From: Sweltsa coloradensis
Lineage: Eukaryota > Arthropoda > Insecta > Plecoptera > Chloroperlidae
Direction of reading: 5' to 3'
DNA: 64,000 bases
Assembly: GCA_024449915.1 (NCBI GenBank)
Contig: JAMZAV010000802.1
Coordinates: forward strand, 62,001 to 126,000
Shown: in pieces, positions 1 through 10,761 of the stretch
Layout: the number at the start of each line of letters is the position of its first letter
Numbering within the stretch: position 1 is the stretch's first letter
The notes under the pieces: model-generated
Seen by the model: the letters and a program-made list of their open reading frames with translations, nothing else
Databases searched by the model: none
What the model was told of the DNA's origin: nothing
Made by a program: the position numbers and the translations under genes

Positions 1-50
1 AGAAAATTCGACCTTAGCAATGGTTGTAGGGAACACCGGAACAGTAGGGG

Positions 51-110
51 TGATTTCGCTTGCCTCCCGGCGGATTAGGTTGATTTCGTTTGCCTTCCGG
101 CGGATTAGGT
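51..110. repeat. 30-bp tandem repeat, two units
   Basis: Positions 51-80 and 81-110 are the same 30-bp unit, beginning TGATTTCG and ending CGGATTAGGT, with two visible substitutions. No function can be assigned. Confidence 0.8.
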
Positions 111-305
111 ATTGGTGTTATTTCCTAACCACTTGCCACATGCGAAGGTAGCCGGAAGACGACAGTGCTGCGATCCCTAGGCGGTGGCAGTCTTAAGAGG
201 TCCACGAATGTGGGCAATTTTAGGCTTTGTAAGAAAAAATAAAATAAATAAAAATAAAAATAAATATCTTGAAAAGTGTCACTGTAGCGCCCTATGTTTT
301 CGCTT

Positions 306-1221
306 TCTTGACAACTACCCAAAATTGTAAACATCTGTGGTGCCAGACGGCCGAGCGAACAGGAGTTTGCCTAAAACGCATGTCCTATATTATCGTCTTA
401 ACTGAAACCAACTCTATAGGCCTATACGCACAAAAAAAACTACCAAACAAAAATAGTATTCTTGGACACTTTTGTTTATAATACTTAGGTTTATAACAGT
501 TAAAGGGGCTATTACCCCCCAATTTTTTTTTTTTACCGCATAATCTATAGAATTATACTACACTAAAATGACAGTTTTAAAAAATTTATCTTGCAACTGT
601 GATTTTACACGATTTTTTCAATTTTTTGATCATGAAATTTGCGAAAATTGGCGTTATGGGAAATTTCTTAAATCGTGTTTAACCTGATTCTTCTTTGTTC
701 CACATATAAACTAGAGCATAGTACCATTGAGTAATCTATACTCAATGACAGTACCAATCTGAAATGGCCCTTTATAACATCGTGTCTTGAAACTGTGCAC
801 AAATATACACCCAAACACGCAAAAATATGCATTCCAAAATCACACCCCTTCTTGGTGATCAGCATATTTTGACCGAACCACTTGCCTAAATTACAAAACA
901 AAATTCAGAGGATTTACAGAAAAGGCCGTCGAGTACGTCAATAATGGCCAATATGTTTTTGGATCAAAATCATCCAAGGTCACAGATGCGATGGAGCTTA
1001 AAAAAATACCAAGTTTGACATTTTTTGAGGGGTCATGATGGACCCAATAATTTTTCTGTTAATTTCTAAATTTATATCTAGTTTGCCTGAATGAAATATA
1101 TTTTTTTAAGTTTAGCGGGTGAATACCCCTTTAAGAGAGTAGGCCCTATAGGCGTTTTAGGCAAATTGCTATTCGCTCGGCTGACGAACACCACAGGTGT
1201 TTGAAATTTTGAATAGTTGTC
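306..1221. repeat. Old inverted-repeat element split by a MITE
   Basis: The arm at about 306-380 reappears in inverse orientation at about 1151-1221. Both arms contain GCCGAGCGAA and TTTGCCTAAAACGC. The TTAA-flanked MITE at 504-1130 occupies the centre, so the MITE is probably the younger insertion. A third, solo copy of the arm lies at 63396-63436. No transposase was seen, so the superfamily is unknown. Confidence 0.5.
504..1130. mobile_element. TTAA-flanked MITE (piggyBac-like), copy 1
   Basis: The element is flanked by TTAA at 500-503 and 1131-1134. Its ends are inverted repeats: AGGGGCTATTACCC on the left and GGGTGAATACCCCT on the right. A homologous copy in the opposite orientation at 37238-37887 has the same ends and TTAA flanks. 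TTAA target duplication with short G/C-rich termini is the hallmark of the piggyBac superfamily. No transposase frame is present, so it is non-autonomous. Confidence 0.65.
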
Positions 1222-1693
1222 ACAAATGTGGAAATAAATGGCTCTACAACGTAACACATTTCTAAAATTTGTTTTAAAATAATTTAAAAAAATAAATTAG
1301 TTGTCACTATTTCCAATTTTGTTTTAAAAAAGTCCAAAATTGACTATATAATATTCTTGATTTTTTTTTGGATGATTTAGTCATAATTTTGAAAATCTAT
1401 GACTGTAGGGCTCTCTATGTATGCTTTATAGACAACTTTGCAAAGTTTCATATACGTGCTTCTTGGCCGAGCGAATATATCTATTTGCCAACTGCCAAAA
1501 TATGAGTCCTATTCCTTCTATGCTTGTGTGGACTCCTGTGGCCCGGCTTGGCAGTCGACTGCAGTGGCGTAACTAGAGCCCTTGTTTTTTTTATGCGAGA
1601 GAGCCAGCGGTTTAGCCGAGTTCGTTTAACCGGTTCCCACTCGAATCTTGAATAGGATAGACGTTAAATAATAATAAATAATAAAAAAAAAAA

Positions 1694-1985
1694 CAACGAA
1701 GTTAAGCAGAATCGGGCGTGGTCAGGGGTAAAGTGGGTGACCGCTACGCCCTAAACCTCACGTATACCGCTGATTAGAGCAGATGGAGGGTTCGAGAGCT
1801 AGTGTAACGGCTTCGTTCTCCTCGACGTCTGCTCGGCAGTCCGGGTTAGTGGAGGAAAATATATGACTGTCAAAGTTACACCGTCCTTTCGGATGGGACG
1901 TTAAGCCGTTGGTCCCCTTGGTACTTTTCGTAAGGAGTAAGTAGGCTACGTGCGCGAATAATCTTAGCTGTTAAAGCGCCCTAAA
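1694..1985 (+). mobile_element. SINE with 5S rRNA-derived head (SINE3-like)
   Basis: The stretch at about 1698-1745 has the 5S rRNA internal control region: AAGTTAAGCA, then TCGGGC, GGTCAG and GGGTGACCGC in the right order and spacing. Only the 3' half of 5S rRNA is present, so it is not a functional 5S gene. The body that follows has CCTTTCGGATGGGACGTTAA near 1888-1907, reminiscent of a conserved SINE central domain, but I cannot assign it to a named class. An A-rich tract lies just upstream. Confidence 0.55.
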
Positions 1986-1993
1986 ACTACTAA

Positions 1994-2510
1994 TTGGATG
2001 AGTGAAGCGAATACTTCAATTTTACCGACCCCTCAAAAAATTTAGCTCCAATGTTTTGTTTTGTTTCCTTTTTTTTCTGTCTGTTCGCACTCTACCGGGC
2101 AAACGGCATAATATGCGATCTGGATGAAAATTAGAGGGGACTTTCGAAATCTCTAAACTTACACCTGCCACGTTTTTGGGTACAATCGAAGAATGTTTCA
2201 CATGAATATCGTACTTTTACGATTTTTTTTCGATTTTCAGTGCGATATTTTCGTGATATTTGGGCCGATTCTGACCAAACGGGTGAGGCTACAAAGTTCA
2301 TATTTTACATGGACATTAAGGTTATGGTGATGTAGAACCTTTTGAAATAAAAAGTTGAAAAGTTAGCCAGAATTTATAGAATAAAGATGTTAATATGAGG
2401 GTTTTTTAGGCATATAATAACAATTAACAAGTAACAATAGAAACTTGACAACAATCACCTACAATGCATCCAAAAAGCACTTGCAAAGGAAAAGTGTTCC
2501 TACGCAAACG
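1994..2510 (+). mobile_element. Helentron-like HINE, copy A, 3'-truncated
   Basis: It starts TTGGATGAGTGAAGCGAA, the family 5' end, and matches the copies at 16194 and 24397 through the conserved TACAATCGAAGAA and CGTACTTTTACGATTTTTTT blocks as far as CCTACGCAAAC. The family hairpin and CTAG 3' terminus are missing. It lies within the hAT at 1562-2739. Confidence 0.6.
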
Positions 2511-2747
2511 CGCATAGCGCAGAGCGCATAGCCCCAGAAAATTTTCCCTTTTTAACGTTGCAAAGGTGGTATTTTACTAGGTTTTTGCGAGGTTTTGGCG
2601 ATAATATATAAAATTGTGAAGATTGTGAGTTTTATAGTCAGTTTACAAAATCTTGCCAGAAATTTGACCCCCGTCGCCTCCTTTAGACTAAATTTTGGGG
2701 GCAGTCGCTCCCCCCTTCCTCCCCGTAGTTACGCCACTGGTCGTCTG

Positions 2748-3204
2748 TCTGTCCGCGATGACTAGCCACGCAGCTCATAGACCCTTGTTGTCGCTCTTCA
2801 TGTCTCGTCCACTCATCGTATCGCATGTTCGCTGCAACAGCTCCACGTAGACAAACCTTTCAAACTCGTGTCAAAATAATTTGGTTCATTGTTTACAATT
2901 TCATATTATGATGGACTTACAATAGTTACTGGCGTTATATAAACCCATGGTCAAATTATCATCGTGTACTTTTTTATGTGAGTTTTCTTGAAAAAAGTAG
3001 GCCTGACATCATAATCATTCTCTCGACACACATTTTCTATCACCGAATAATGCATATTTTTATTCCTTATGTTCTGAAAGTCCCTAAAGTTAATTAAGTA
3101 GGCCATTTTTGTGTCTTGGTCTCTTTTTGAGTTACAGTGTAGGCAGATTAAATTAGTATACATTTTTGTTTGTCTGGTTATATGGAAGAATGACCTATAG
3201 TGTT
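2748..3204. other. No recognisable feature
   Basis: AT-rich sequence between the hAT and the next SINE. I see no gene, repeat boundary or splice signals worth calling. Confidence 0.5.
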
Positions 3205-3465
3205 AACTCTAGCGCTAAGCGCGAGACTCTGATTCGGTGAGTCCCGGGTTCGAATCCCGTAGGGACTGGCAATCCCTTCTGAAGGTTTTACAGAGTTTTT
3301 TTTTAACACCCCTCGGACATTTCTTCATAATTGTATAGAGTTAGACACCTGAAGAGGGGCATGCATCGCACCCCGGGATGGTTTCCTGCGAGATTTTGTT
3401 TAATGCGTAAGAATGATATTATAATTTGCTAGTATATATAATAAAAAGTAAAAAAAAAACTTACC
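3205..3465 (+). mobile_element. tRNA-derived SINE with A-rich tail
   Basis: The head holds a T arm with a perfect B box (CGGGTTCGAATCCCG near 3244-3260) and an anticodon-like arm GACTC...GAGTC with a 9-nt loop, so it is not a usable tRNA. The body continues to an A-rich tail at about 3450-3463. A target duplication was not found. It is a different sequence from the SINE family at 18486. Confidence 0.55.
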
Positions 3466-4606
3466 ACATTGAAATACGATACTGCGTTCATTGTCATTTT
3501 AAATCTATTAATATTAACTCAATCCCACTTTATTTTTCGTATGCCAGCTAATTATGATTTGGTGGTGATTATCCATGATCAGGCGCGTAGAAACTCTTTT
3601 TAGAGCTGTGAAGGAGATGAGCCTTTTCTTTGCTTGCACATGCAGGTCACAACTGTCCACATAAGACTTGATTGTTGTAGCCGTGGGATGTACGTCGTGA
3701 TAGGATGACTAGCATTCTGAAGTGTAGGGGTCACAAGAAAATGTAAAGGCGCCCCCCCCCCCCCCTCCCTCGCCTACTGACCTGTCCACGATTCAGGATA
3801 CGCAACCATCCTAACACAGTGGATTCTAAAGAGTTATCTTCAACTCTAGTCTGTTGTTTTTCTCTCTGTCAATGCTATTTATCCCAGCTATTCGGTCGAT
3901 AAATACATTACAGATACAAGTTGCAAAGGTCATCAGTCGACTTGCGTAAGTTAAATAACTTCACTATACATGGAATATTAAAAGTTTAAACAAGTTAGTC
4001 AATATTAAAATTTGCTGGGGGTGTGTATATATATCACAGGGCTTTGTTAAAAATTACTAAACAATTGTATATTGACGCACTACGGCTGTTATTAACATTT
4101 AAATATACGCTAACGGAACTATAGTTATTCAAACATTAAAACTTCATCCTCTTGGTACATTGCAGATGGGTTCCAATCGTTGATAAGGAAAATCCTTGTG
4201 CTAGGGTTTTATTAAACAGTATATTAATAATATTTTATTGTTTATTTGTATATTGTATGTATATTTTTGTGAAGAAAATATAGGCTCTTAGATATAGAGG
4301 TTTTTGATGTTGGCATATTTTAAAAGTATAGTCTGTTTAATTTATTTTTTAATTTTGTTGAAAGTTCCCTTTAAATAAATATTTTGTCGTGATGAAAGGA
4401 ACGCGTTACTTAAAAAACTTTAACTACTAAACTCTGGACATGTCGTATAATATGCGGGTCTCAAACTCGAACCCAAGACCCCTAGAACCCTTGACTTACG
4501 GGGGGGGGGGGGGGGGGGGCGAGATTTTATTTAAAATATTGTCTTTGGGCGGCTTTCACGACCGTGAGAATAATTTGTAAATGGGAATTGGCAATGAATA
4601 TTAGGG
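3466..4606. other. AT-rich spacer with homopolymer C and G tracts
   Basis: No gene seen. A poly-C run at about 3751-3768 and a poly-G run at 4501-4519 are the only distinct features. Confidence 0.5.
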
Positions 4607-4614
4607 GTGGTCCC

Positions 4615-5040
4615 CAGTGGCGTAGGAACCGGAGGGGGGCAGGCAGGGGGGCAAAACTAACGTGTGTTAAATATTAATCCCAGAATTTCCGTAGTAAATA
4701 TGTTCATGCTCTTATACAATTCGACAGTCACCTTGGTAAAACGAATATGTTTGCCTGTATGCTTCATCATTTCTTTAAAAAAAATAGATTAAAATTTACT
4801 AAAATGGGCCACTTCACATTAATTTACTTAGTTCATAGGTCGCAGATAGTGCTGTAATTGTAAAACATCGTTTATAGAGTCCGAGTTCAATCAAAACATG
4901 ACGAAATATCTGTAATACGGTAAAAAAAATGAGCCTCCGGCTGCTAGGGCTTCGCTCCAGACCCCAGCTGCCGCCAACAAACTCTGCTAATTATTACCCC
5001 CCCCCCCCCCCCCTACTTTCAAAACGTTCCTGCGCGCCTG
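4615..5040. mobile_element. hAT DNA transposon, non-autonomous
   Basis: The left end is CAGTGGCGTAGGAACC and the right end is the imperfect inverse GTTCCTGCGCGCCTG. The 8-bp flanks gtggtccc (4607-4614) and gtagtccc (5041-5048) match at 7 of 8. The interior shares a block (GTTTGCCTGTATGCTTC through AAAACATCGTTTA) with 58536-58660, so it belongs to a family with another decayed member. The CCTCCGGCTGC and GGGCTTCGCTCCAGACCCC motifs near the right end recur at 58338 and 54884. Confidence 0.72.
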
Positions 5041-5224
5041 GTAGTCCCAGCCCAGTTATTTTAATGACTTCCGTTTAAACAAATATATTTTTCACATTTC
5101 CGTTTTAACTTAGTTTAATAAACGAATATTGCAAGAAGAAGAACGAATCCAGGAATTGATAATGACGGGTATAGTGGGGAGAGGGAGGTCAGTCTTACAA
5201 AACCCTTCTTTTCGGTTATCATTT

Positions 5225-5560
5225 GTGGTGCTGTGAGTGCGAGCGAGTGCGAGCGAGCCGACGGCGGCACGATGTTTCGTCCTGTGGTTCCAGCATCTGC
5301 CACCATGCCATCTGGCGCCACCTTACGGTACGCCTGCATGGGAGAGCTTAGGCAGCCCGCTGTACACATATCACGTGCTCGGTAGTTCCTACATAGTCCG
5401 CAAGCGTCACTGTACGGTACAGCCGAGCCCATGGGCAGCCCGCTTTACACATCTTCAGCTCCAAGGTCACTTAGAAGGAGACGGCCAAGATTTGATCCAC
5501 AGTCCTTGACATTCTCTCCCAACTTTTATCACACCCTCTGCCTAGATAGACACATGGTCC
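5225..5560. other. CpG-rich island-like segment, coding status unknown
   Basis: This stretch is much richer in G+C and CpG than its surroundings. On the plus strand an ATG at 5272 opens a 37-codon frame that ends TAG at a GTAGTT, which could also be read as a splice donor. On the minus strand a frame of about 105 codons runs 5115-5432. I recognise neither product. A promoter-proximal first exon is possible, but so is a gene fragment carried by a transposon. Confidence 0.25.
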
Positions 5561-5574
5561 CCAATTCATGTACC

Positions 5575-5879
5575 CAGTGGCGTAACTACGGGGGGGGGGA
5601 GAGACCGCCCCCCAAAAATTGTCAAAGGGAAAGGGGGGAGAGGGTCACAATTTTTATTTGATATGAGAAATTAATTGAGGTATTATATACCGTAATAATT
5701 GAGATATTTTTCTTAATTTGCAATTATTTCATACATCCTTTTATAAGGTTTCTGTAAAACAAAATCGGCAAACAAAATACTCCAATCACATTCTTATAAT
5801 ATGATTTTTTCCGCATCTATCCGCCCCGGACCCACATTATTTGGGGGCCTTCCCCCCCAGTCCTCCCATTGTTCACACT
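5575..5879. mobile_element. Degenerate hAT element
   Basis: The left end CAGTGGCGTAACTACGG repeats the terminus of the hAT at 1562. The right end (CCATTGTTCACACT) is only a weak inverse match. The flanks catgtacc and catctact agree at 6 of 8. The interior has G-rich and C-rich subterminal stretches typical of these elements in this window. Confidence 0.45.
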
Positions 5880-6112
5880 CATCTACTTTACCCAGGAAAG
5901 AGCGTATAGGCTACCCATAAATTATTTTTAGATGATACCAATGACTAACTTGTACCCACATCCCTTCATCCCAAGTTGTGCTGACCATTGATCTTTTGAG
6001 GTTACAAAAATGCCCCCCCCCCCCCTAAAAAAACAAGGGTCCGAGGTGGCAGTGCTTCTTTTTGCCAAAGGCGAATAAATTTGAAAACTTGTGACTAAAA
6101 GTATGTTCTTGC

Positions 6113-6656
6113 TTCTACAGCACCCTTGCCGATATTTTGAAAGTCAAAGGAAAATGGCTGAAAGTTTGTTGAAAGAAAGAGGAACTTGAATAATTTTTTT
6201 TTTTGGGACTGGACAATAGACTTTTGGTCATTACATGCAAATTTTGGGCATGAAAAAGAGAAAGAAAATGAAGAAAATGAAAGTTATAGGTGGAATACTT
6301 CATTTTTAGCTATGACCTTTTAAATGGTTTGCACACACATTTGTTTCCGCTCCGAGTAAGAGAAAATAATTTTCTAAAATAATGTTCGATATGCGATTTT
6401 TTGTCAGATGGTACAATTAATAAAGAGTTTTGAAACGGCGGACGAAAAAAATCGTACATCAAACGTTTTTTCAGAAAATTATTGTATTGCACTAAGAACT
6501 TTCATTTTCTTAATGATCCAAAATTTGCATACAATGTAAAAAACCGTAAAAAACAAAAAACTTTTTTTCTTTTTTTATTCAAATTCCTCTTTCATTCAAC
6601 CAACTTTCAGCCATTTTCCTTTGACTTTCAAAATTTTCCGTAAGAGTGCTATGGAA
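6113..6656. mobile_element. Foldback MITE with arms of about 200 bp
   Basis: The left arm, with GAAAGTCAAAGGAAAATGGC near 6140, is repeated inverted at the right, with GCCATTTTCCTTTGACTTTC near 6610. The symmetry extends inward past CATGCAAATTTTGG on the left and its inverse on the right. The element sits between direct repeats of a GAGGTGGCAG-containing sequence (about 6040 and 6727), which may belong to a host repeat. The ends and target site are not clean enough to name a superfamily. Confidence 0.65.
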
Positions 6657-7064
6657 TAGCCTTAATAGTCGATCGATAGTAATTGGCGGTGATATCGCGA
6701 TAATTGGTGGTGATAATTCTCGCTCAAAGTTGAGGTGGCAGAGCCCTTTACCGAAAGCGAAACAATTTTTTCATATTTGCAGCTATGTAAATTGAAACGC
6801 CTAAAACGCGTTCAATAATATGAAAATTATTACACAATAGGGCGGTGATTGTGATAATTGGGCTATGAAATGATAAGCGGAGTTTTACTGTCATGCCCCC
6901 CTCCCCCCCCCCCTTCTCAAGACGCCCCGGCCACTACACGAACGTCTTCTCGGAGCTCCCGAGCAGAGAATACTCACACGAAGATGACGGCATTTCAAAC
7001 TAATCAAAATACTCGCACCTTTATTTTTTTATTTTATTTATTGTTTTAACACATTGATGTGTTA

Positions 7065-7118
7065 TAGGTTGCTAAAAGAGGGCATAGCCCCATTCACAAT
7101 TTAGTGTCTAGCAACCTA
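7065..7118 (-). other. 3'-UTR hairpin of the CR1-like LINE
   Basis: AGGTTGCTA (7066-7074) pairs with TAGCAACCT near 7110-7118, and next to it CACATTGATGTG is a perfect palindrome. Stable 3' hairpins serve as template recognition signals in some CR1/L2 LINEs. That role here is inference. Confidence 0.5.
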
Positions 7119-7229
7119 CTCAATACTTATACTAATACATTGCAATTAAATTAATTAAAAAATAAAATACATTATACAATAATAGAAAACAATGTGTGTG
7201 AAGACATGTAAAAAGTGAGGGTGATGAAA

Positions 7230-7882
7230 TTATGACAAACATGAATGGTATTGTGAATTATAGAATAGAATTATCAGGATACACCAGAAAAGAAATTTTT
7301 TAGTGCAGATTTGAAATGGCTCCGAGTGTAGTTCACGGATGTCCACCGGCAAATCATTCCATAATCTGCAACTCCGATAGTAATATCCTTGTTGATAGGA
7401 CGAAGTTCTTGCCTGGGGAGGTTTCATGGTGACACCACGTCCGTACTCTCTTCCACGATTACAGATTTGAATCCTGTGAAATGGGTTTGAGGTCAGTTGT
7501 ACCATGAAGCATTCCCCAAAGAAATTGAAGATCTGTCGTTTTTCTATACTCTTCTAAAGTTGGGATTTTCAAAGTTTTTCTTCTTGCTGTGGCACTTGAA
7601 TTTTGGTGACTTGACATTTTTGCAATTAATCTAGTAGCTCTACTCTGCACACGCTCTAATTTGATTTTGTTGGTTTCTGAAGTTGGGTTCCAAGCAGGAC
7701 AAGCATACGTTAGTTGTGGTCTTACAAGTGCAAGATACACTGTTCTCTTTACATTGACTTGGGCATTTGCCAGGTTTTGAGCAATAAAATATAACTGTCG
7801 AACGGCCTTTGCACGAATGAAATCTGTGTGTTTGTTCCACTTCAGATCTTTTGATATAATGATGCCGAGTAGAGTGCCTTAT
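7230..7882 (-). pseudogene. Decayed LINE reverse transcriptase C-terminal region
   Basis: The frame opens with LLGIIISKDLKWNKH, then VRPQLTYACPAWNP, then RVQSRATRLI. These are the thumb and connection motifs that follow the catalytic domain in CR1-like LINE polymerases. A frameshift near 7480-7505 moves the rest, including YYYRSCRLWNDLPVDI, into another frame. That second block is the usual C-terminal motif of these proteins. The catalytic FADD/YADD box, endonuclease and ORF1 are absent because the copy is 5'-truncated. It is not functional. Confidence 0.8.
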
Positions 7883-7922
7883 CACGTATTATTCTATTTC
7901 TAGTTAAAAATAAAGATAACTT

Positions 7923-8813
7923 AAGGCGATATTTCACTGAAATTGAAATTTTCTAAACCATTCCATGTACACATTTGAAATTTTTAGTGTAACTGCTTAT
8001 ATTATTGAAAGTAATAATTCCCCCAAAAAAAGTTCAAAATTATTTTTTATTTTCCAACAATGGACAATTACATTGTTAAAACAGCGTTTTGCTAAAAATG
8101 CCAAGGCTTTCACAGTTTTCATTTTTTTAAAGTATTAAGTGTTTTTGATTAAAAAACAATACATCTAAACATTCACCAGAGGAATTTGATAATTTTTGTT
8201 TTGTTTGGAATATATGATTTTTTTTCTTTGTATTGTTGGAAAATGTATGATTTGATGTTGATTGATCCATATTCAACATATTTTAATGAAAAACTATTAG
8301 TCTCATCAAAAATGTGTCTGGTGAATTTGTCACAATAAGACTTGTGGGCATGATAAAAAAATTACCATCTATCTTAAAAACTGTAGAAGAAGTAGGGAAA
8401 AATGTTAGCAAATGTGCTAAAATAAAAGTTCCGAGATACCTACTAAAGTTGATTTATCTTGTTTTTTCGTAAATTTGAGTGTAATACCTTACTAAAGGTT
8501 CAGTTAATTTATTTTACATGAATTCACTGGTCCTTTATAACCTGTTAATCTAGGCTTCTTTAAAATTTACTAAAATAGTTATGAATAACACTCTATACAG
8601 CCCTAGATTGGCATTATATCAGTACCGGTAAGCCATTTTCCCATGCAAAATAGCATGCAGCGTTTAAGAAAAAACAAAATTTAATGCTTAAAAAATTGTT
8701 TCAGCATAAAATAAATTTATGTAGTCAATTAACACCGTTAATGTTAAATATAAAAATCAAAAATCAAAAATCAAAACTTCTGGTTTTTTCAACATTTTCA
8801 GTGAAATATCCCG
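7923..8813. mobile_element. AT-rich TIR element, about 0.9 kb
   Basis: The ends GATATTTCACTGAAA (about 7928) and TTTCAGTGAAATATC (about 8796) are inverted repeats. The inner region at about 8460-8665 is repeated in inverse orientation at 63727-64000. No coding frame and no clear target duplication were found, so the superfamily is open. Confidence 0.55.
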
Positions 8814-8945
8814 GTTAGATTTTATTTTACACAGAAAATAATAGGCTATTTATGATGATCGAAATACCCTAAAATAATTTTAATTTTACTTGAATTAGCA
8901 CGAAATTATATGAGCACTGCACGATCATCGTAGATAGCGCTAGTG

Positions 8946-9092
8946 ATGGTCTGCGCAGGTTCCATTGCGTCACAGTGGATTACGTGCGCGAGAACGAGAT
9001 TGTGCAGTGCGTCTTCCAGGTCTTCCACCTCCACGCATCAGTCGTCAGCCAGTCTTCAAGCAGTGAACACCGCTCCGGTCTACATTGGCAAG
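8946..9092 (+). ncRNA. Candidate first exon (1a) of a spliced transcript
   Basis: A GC-richer block ends ...TACATTGGCAAG followed by the strong donor GTGAGC at 9093. The transcription start is unknown; 8946 is an ATG and only a nominal left limit. A frame through the block ends SEHRSGLHWQ and keeps phase into the exon at 10762, but it lacks a clear ATG. If AG at 9062-9063 is a real acceptor, a 29-nt exon at 9064-9092 is an alternative reading. Confidence 0.45.
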
Positions 9093-9855
9093 GTGAGCGT
9101 AGCTTCGTTGCCTACATTCAATCTCGCTTCATCTGTTACATCCATTACATTTACCTAATTATTGTAACGCTATATCCTCCATCATAAATTCATCAACTGG
9201 AGTTTACGTTCCGTTCAATTCTCACGTTAGGGAAAAGTAGAATATTAATTTTCTTAATAATGTTGAATATTTTCTCGGGTGCTAGAAACTGTTCGAAATT
9301 CAGAAACGTGGCCCAACAGCTAATTTCTCAATGTAGATAGATTCATCCGCAGCTTCCATCTTATTCTTACCCAATAGTTTTCAAATTCTACTTCTTTCGT
9401 TTCCGAACGCGATTAATCCTTGACTGGCGTTAATTTTAAATTCAGAATTTTATTTCCTGTGTCAGCCACTTTTCAAGCAGATAAACCTGGGTCCGGTCTC
9501 TATTGGCAAGGTAAGCCTCGTTTCTTGGCGTACATTCAATCTTGCTTTATCTGTTGCATCCATTACACTTATCCAATTATTAAAACGCTATATCCTCCAC
9601 TATAAATTCATCCACAGGAAATTCCTTTCCGTTCTGTAATATTCATCTGTCGTGAAAAACTAGAAGATTCTCAGTAATTTTGAATATTTTCTCGGGCCGT
9701 TGAAAAACGTGTCCAACGGCCATTTCTACTGTAGATTGATTCATCCGAAGCTTCATATAACTCGTTAGCTTTCAAATTCTACTTCCATCATTTCTGAATA
9801 AGCTTAATAATTAACTTGCGTTATGGTTTTAGATTCAAAACTTTATAAAATATTT
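9040..9855. repeat. Tandem duplication of about 420 bp that copies an exon
   Basis: Sequence from about 9040 (GTCAGCCAG.CTTCAAGCAG) to 9455 is repeated from about 9460 to 9855, including TCCATTACA, GCTATATCCTCCA, TAAATTCATC and ATTTTCTCGGG. Both units keep the exon-like core, CCGGTCTACATTGGCAAG in one and CCGGTCTCTATTGGCAAG in the other, and each is followed by a good splice donor. Confidence 0.75.
9481..9510 (+). ncRNA. Candidate duplicated exon 1b (30 nt)
   Basis: It lies between CTTTTCAAGCAG and the donor GTAAGC at 9511. It is the paralogue of the end of exon 1a and has the same splice phase, so 1a and 1b could be alternative exons. The expected peptide ending is SGLYWQ against SGLHWQ in 1a. 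Confidence 0.4.
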
Positions 9856-9859
9856 ATTT

Positions 9860-10761
9860 CCAGACTACATGAATTTTTTGCACTTATTGTTTCCCATTGT
9901 TACTCTTTTACAGGGTAAACCATGACCTTGTTCAGGTGAATAATAAATATTCAGCGGACCGTTTGTATAAATTCGAGTCCCGTTTAGTAACACGAAGCAA
10001 AGTTAACGCGTATTATTAAATTACCAATATGAATGTAATCAGTATTTTATGCCATGGTCTAGTTGTAGGCAGTGTGAAGTGGGCTCTGTTTTGTACATGC
10101 TACGATCGGCTGCGATGCTATAAACGTTGTCTTATGTTTCATTCGTATGAAGGTCGCACCAAGGGTTTGGTCGCACAGTGACGCATTCACGCACTGCATG
10201 TACCTCCTGCGTTGTCCCTTATCTTATCACGTCCGACGTGGAATGTGCAGGCTACAACTGCTTTCAAATACGACTTCATCGATCTATAACTTAAATATTG
10301 TATTAACATTCGTATTCACGATAGCTCATACGGTTTGGTGAGTGGTCCGAGCCTGAAGGTTCGAATCCCGAATGTGGCACGTGTCTAGGTAATGATTCAA
10401 ATTCACAGGTAACATCATTCTCCCAGATGTGTGGGCAATCCAAATAATTAGCACAGCTGCATTGTTGCTGCCAAGTTCAAATTGTTTCGTAATCTGGATT
10501 CGCATACCATTCATTGGTGGCTCTTGATTTTTTAATATCACAGCGGTCATGCGTTTACAAAGAAACATTTAGTCGCCTTCAAGCAATGCTTAAGGTTGAA
10601 GCTTGTATCTTTTCGTTTAACGTAGTTAATGCAGCTGCAGAGTTCCGAGTTTCAGTAGGAGCAGGCTTCGTGCTAGCGCGATTGCTCATGTAAACGCTCC
10701 AAGGTCATAATACGTAGAATGTAGATTGCAACAATAAGATGTTTGTGTCAGTTTGTTGCAG
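9860..10761. other. Intron-like stretch with tRNA-like fragment
   Basis: I see no gene here. CTCTTTTACAG at 9905-9915, a 22-nt piece and GTGAAT could be a micro-exon, but the support is weak. Around 10327-10375 there is a decayed tRNA-like tail with the B box AGGTTCGAATCCC. Confidence 0.35.

Larger units (their letters stand above)
1562..2739. mobile_element. hAT DNA transposon, non-autonomous, with nested SINE and Helentron
   Basis: The 14-bp termini CAGTGGCGTAACTA (1562-1575) and TAGTTACGCCACTG (2726-2739) are perfect inverted repeats. The flanks gtcgactg (1554-1561) and gtcgtctg (2740-2747) match at 7 of 8 positions, the 8-bp duplication expected of hAT transposases. The interior has no transposase frame. 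It contains a 5S-rRNA-like SINE piece (about 1694-1985) and a Helentron-like copy starting at 1994. The C-rich right subterminal region resembles the hATs at 4615 and 51604. Confidence 0.8.
7018..7884 (-). mobile_element. CR1-type non-LTR retrotransposon, 5'-truncated 3' end
   Basis: Read on the minus strand, the fragment starts near 7884 inside the reverse-transcriptase C-terminal region and ends in an AATAAA-rich tail at about 7018-7045. The 3' UTR holds the hairpin at 7065-7118. 5' truncation and a short-repeat tail are typical of target-primed reverse transcription. Assignment to the CR1/L2/Jockey side of the non-LTR tree rests on protein motifs only. Confidence 0.75.

Noticed and set aside
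1698..1745. Possible 5S rRNA gene
   Set aside because: Only the 3' part of the 5S internal control region is present and it is diverged. It lies inside a hAT and fits a SINE head.
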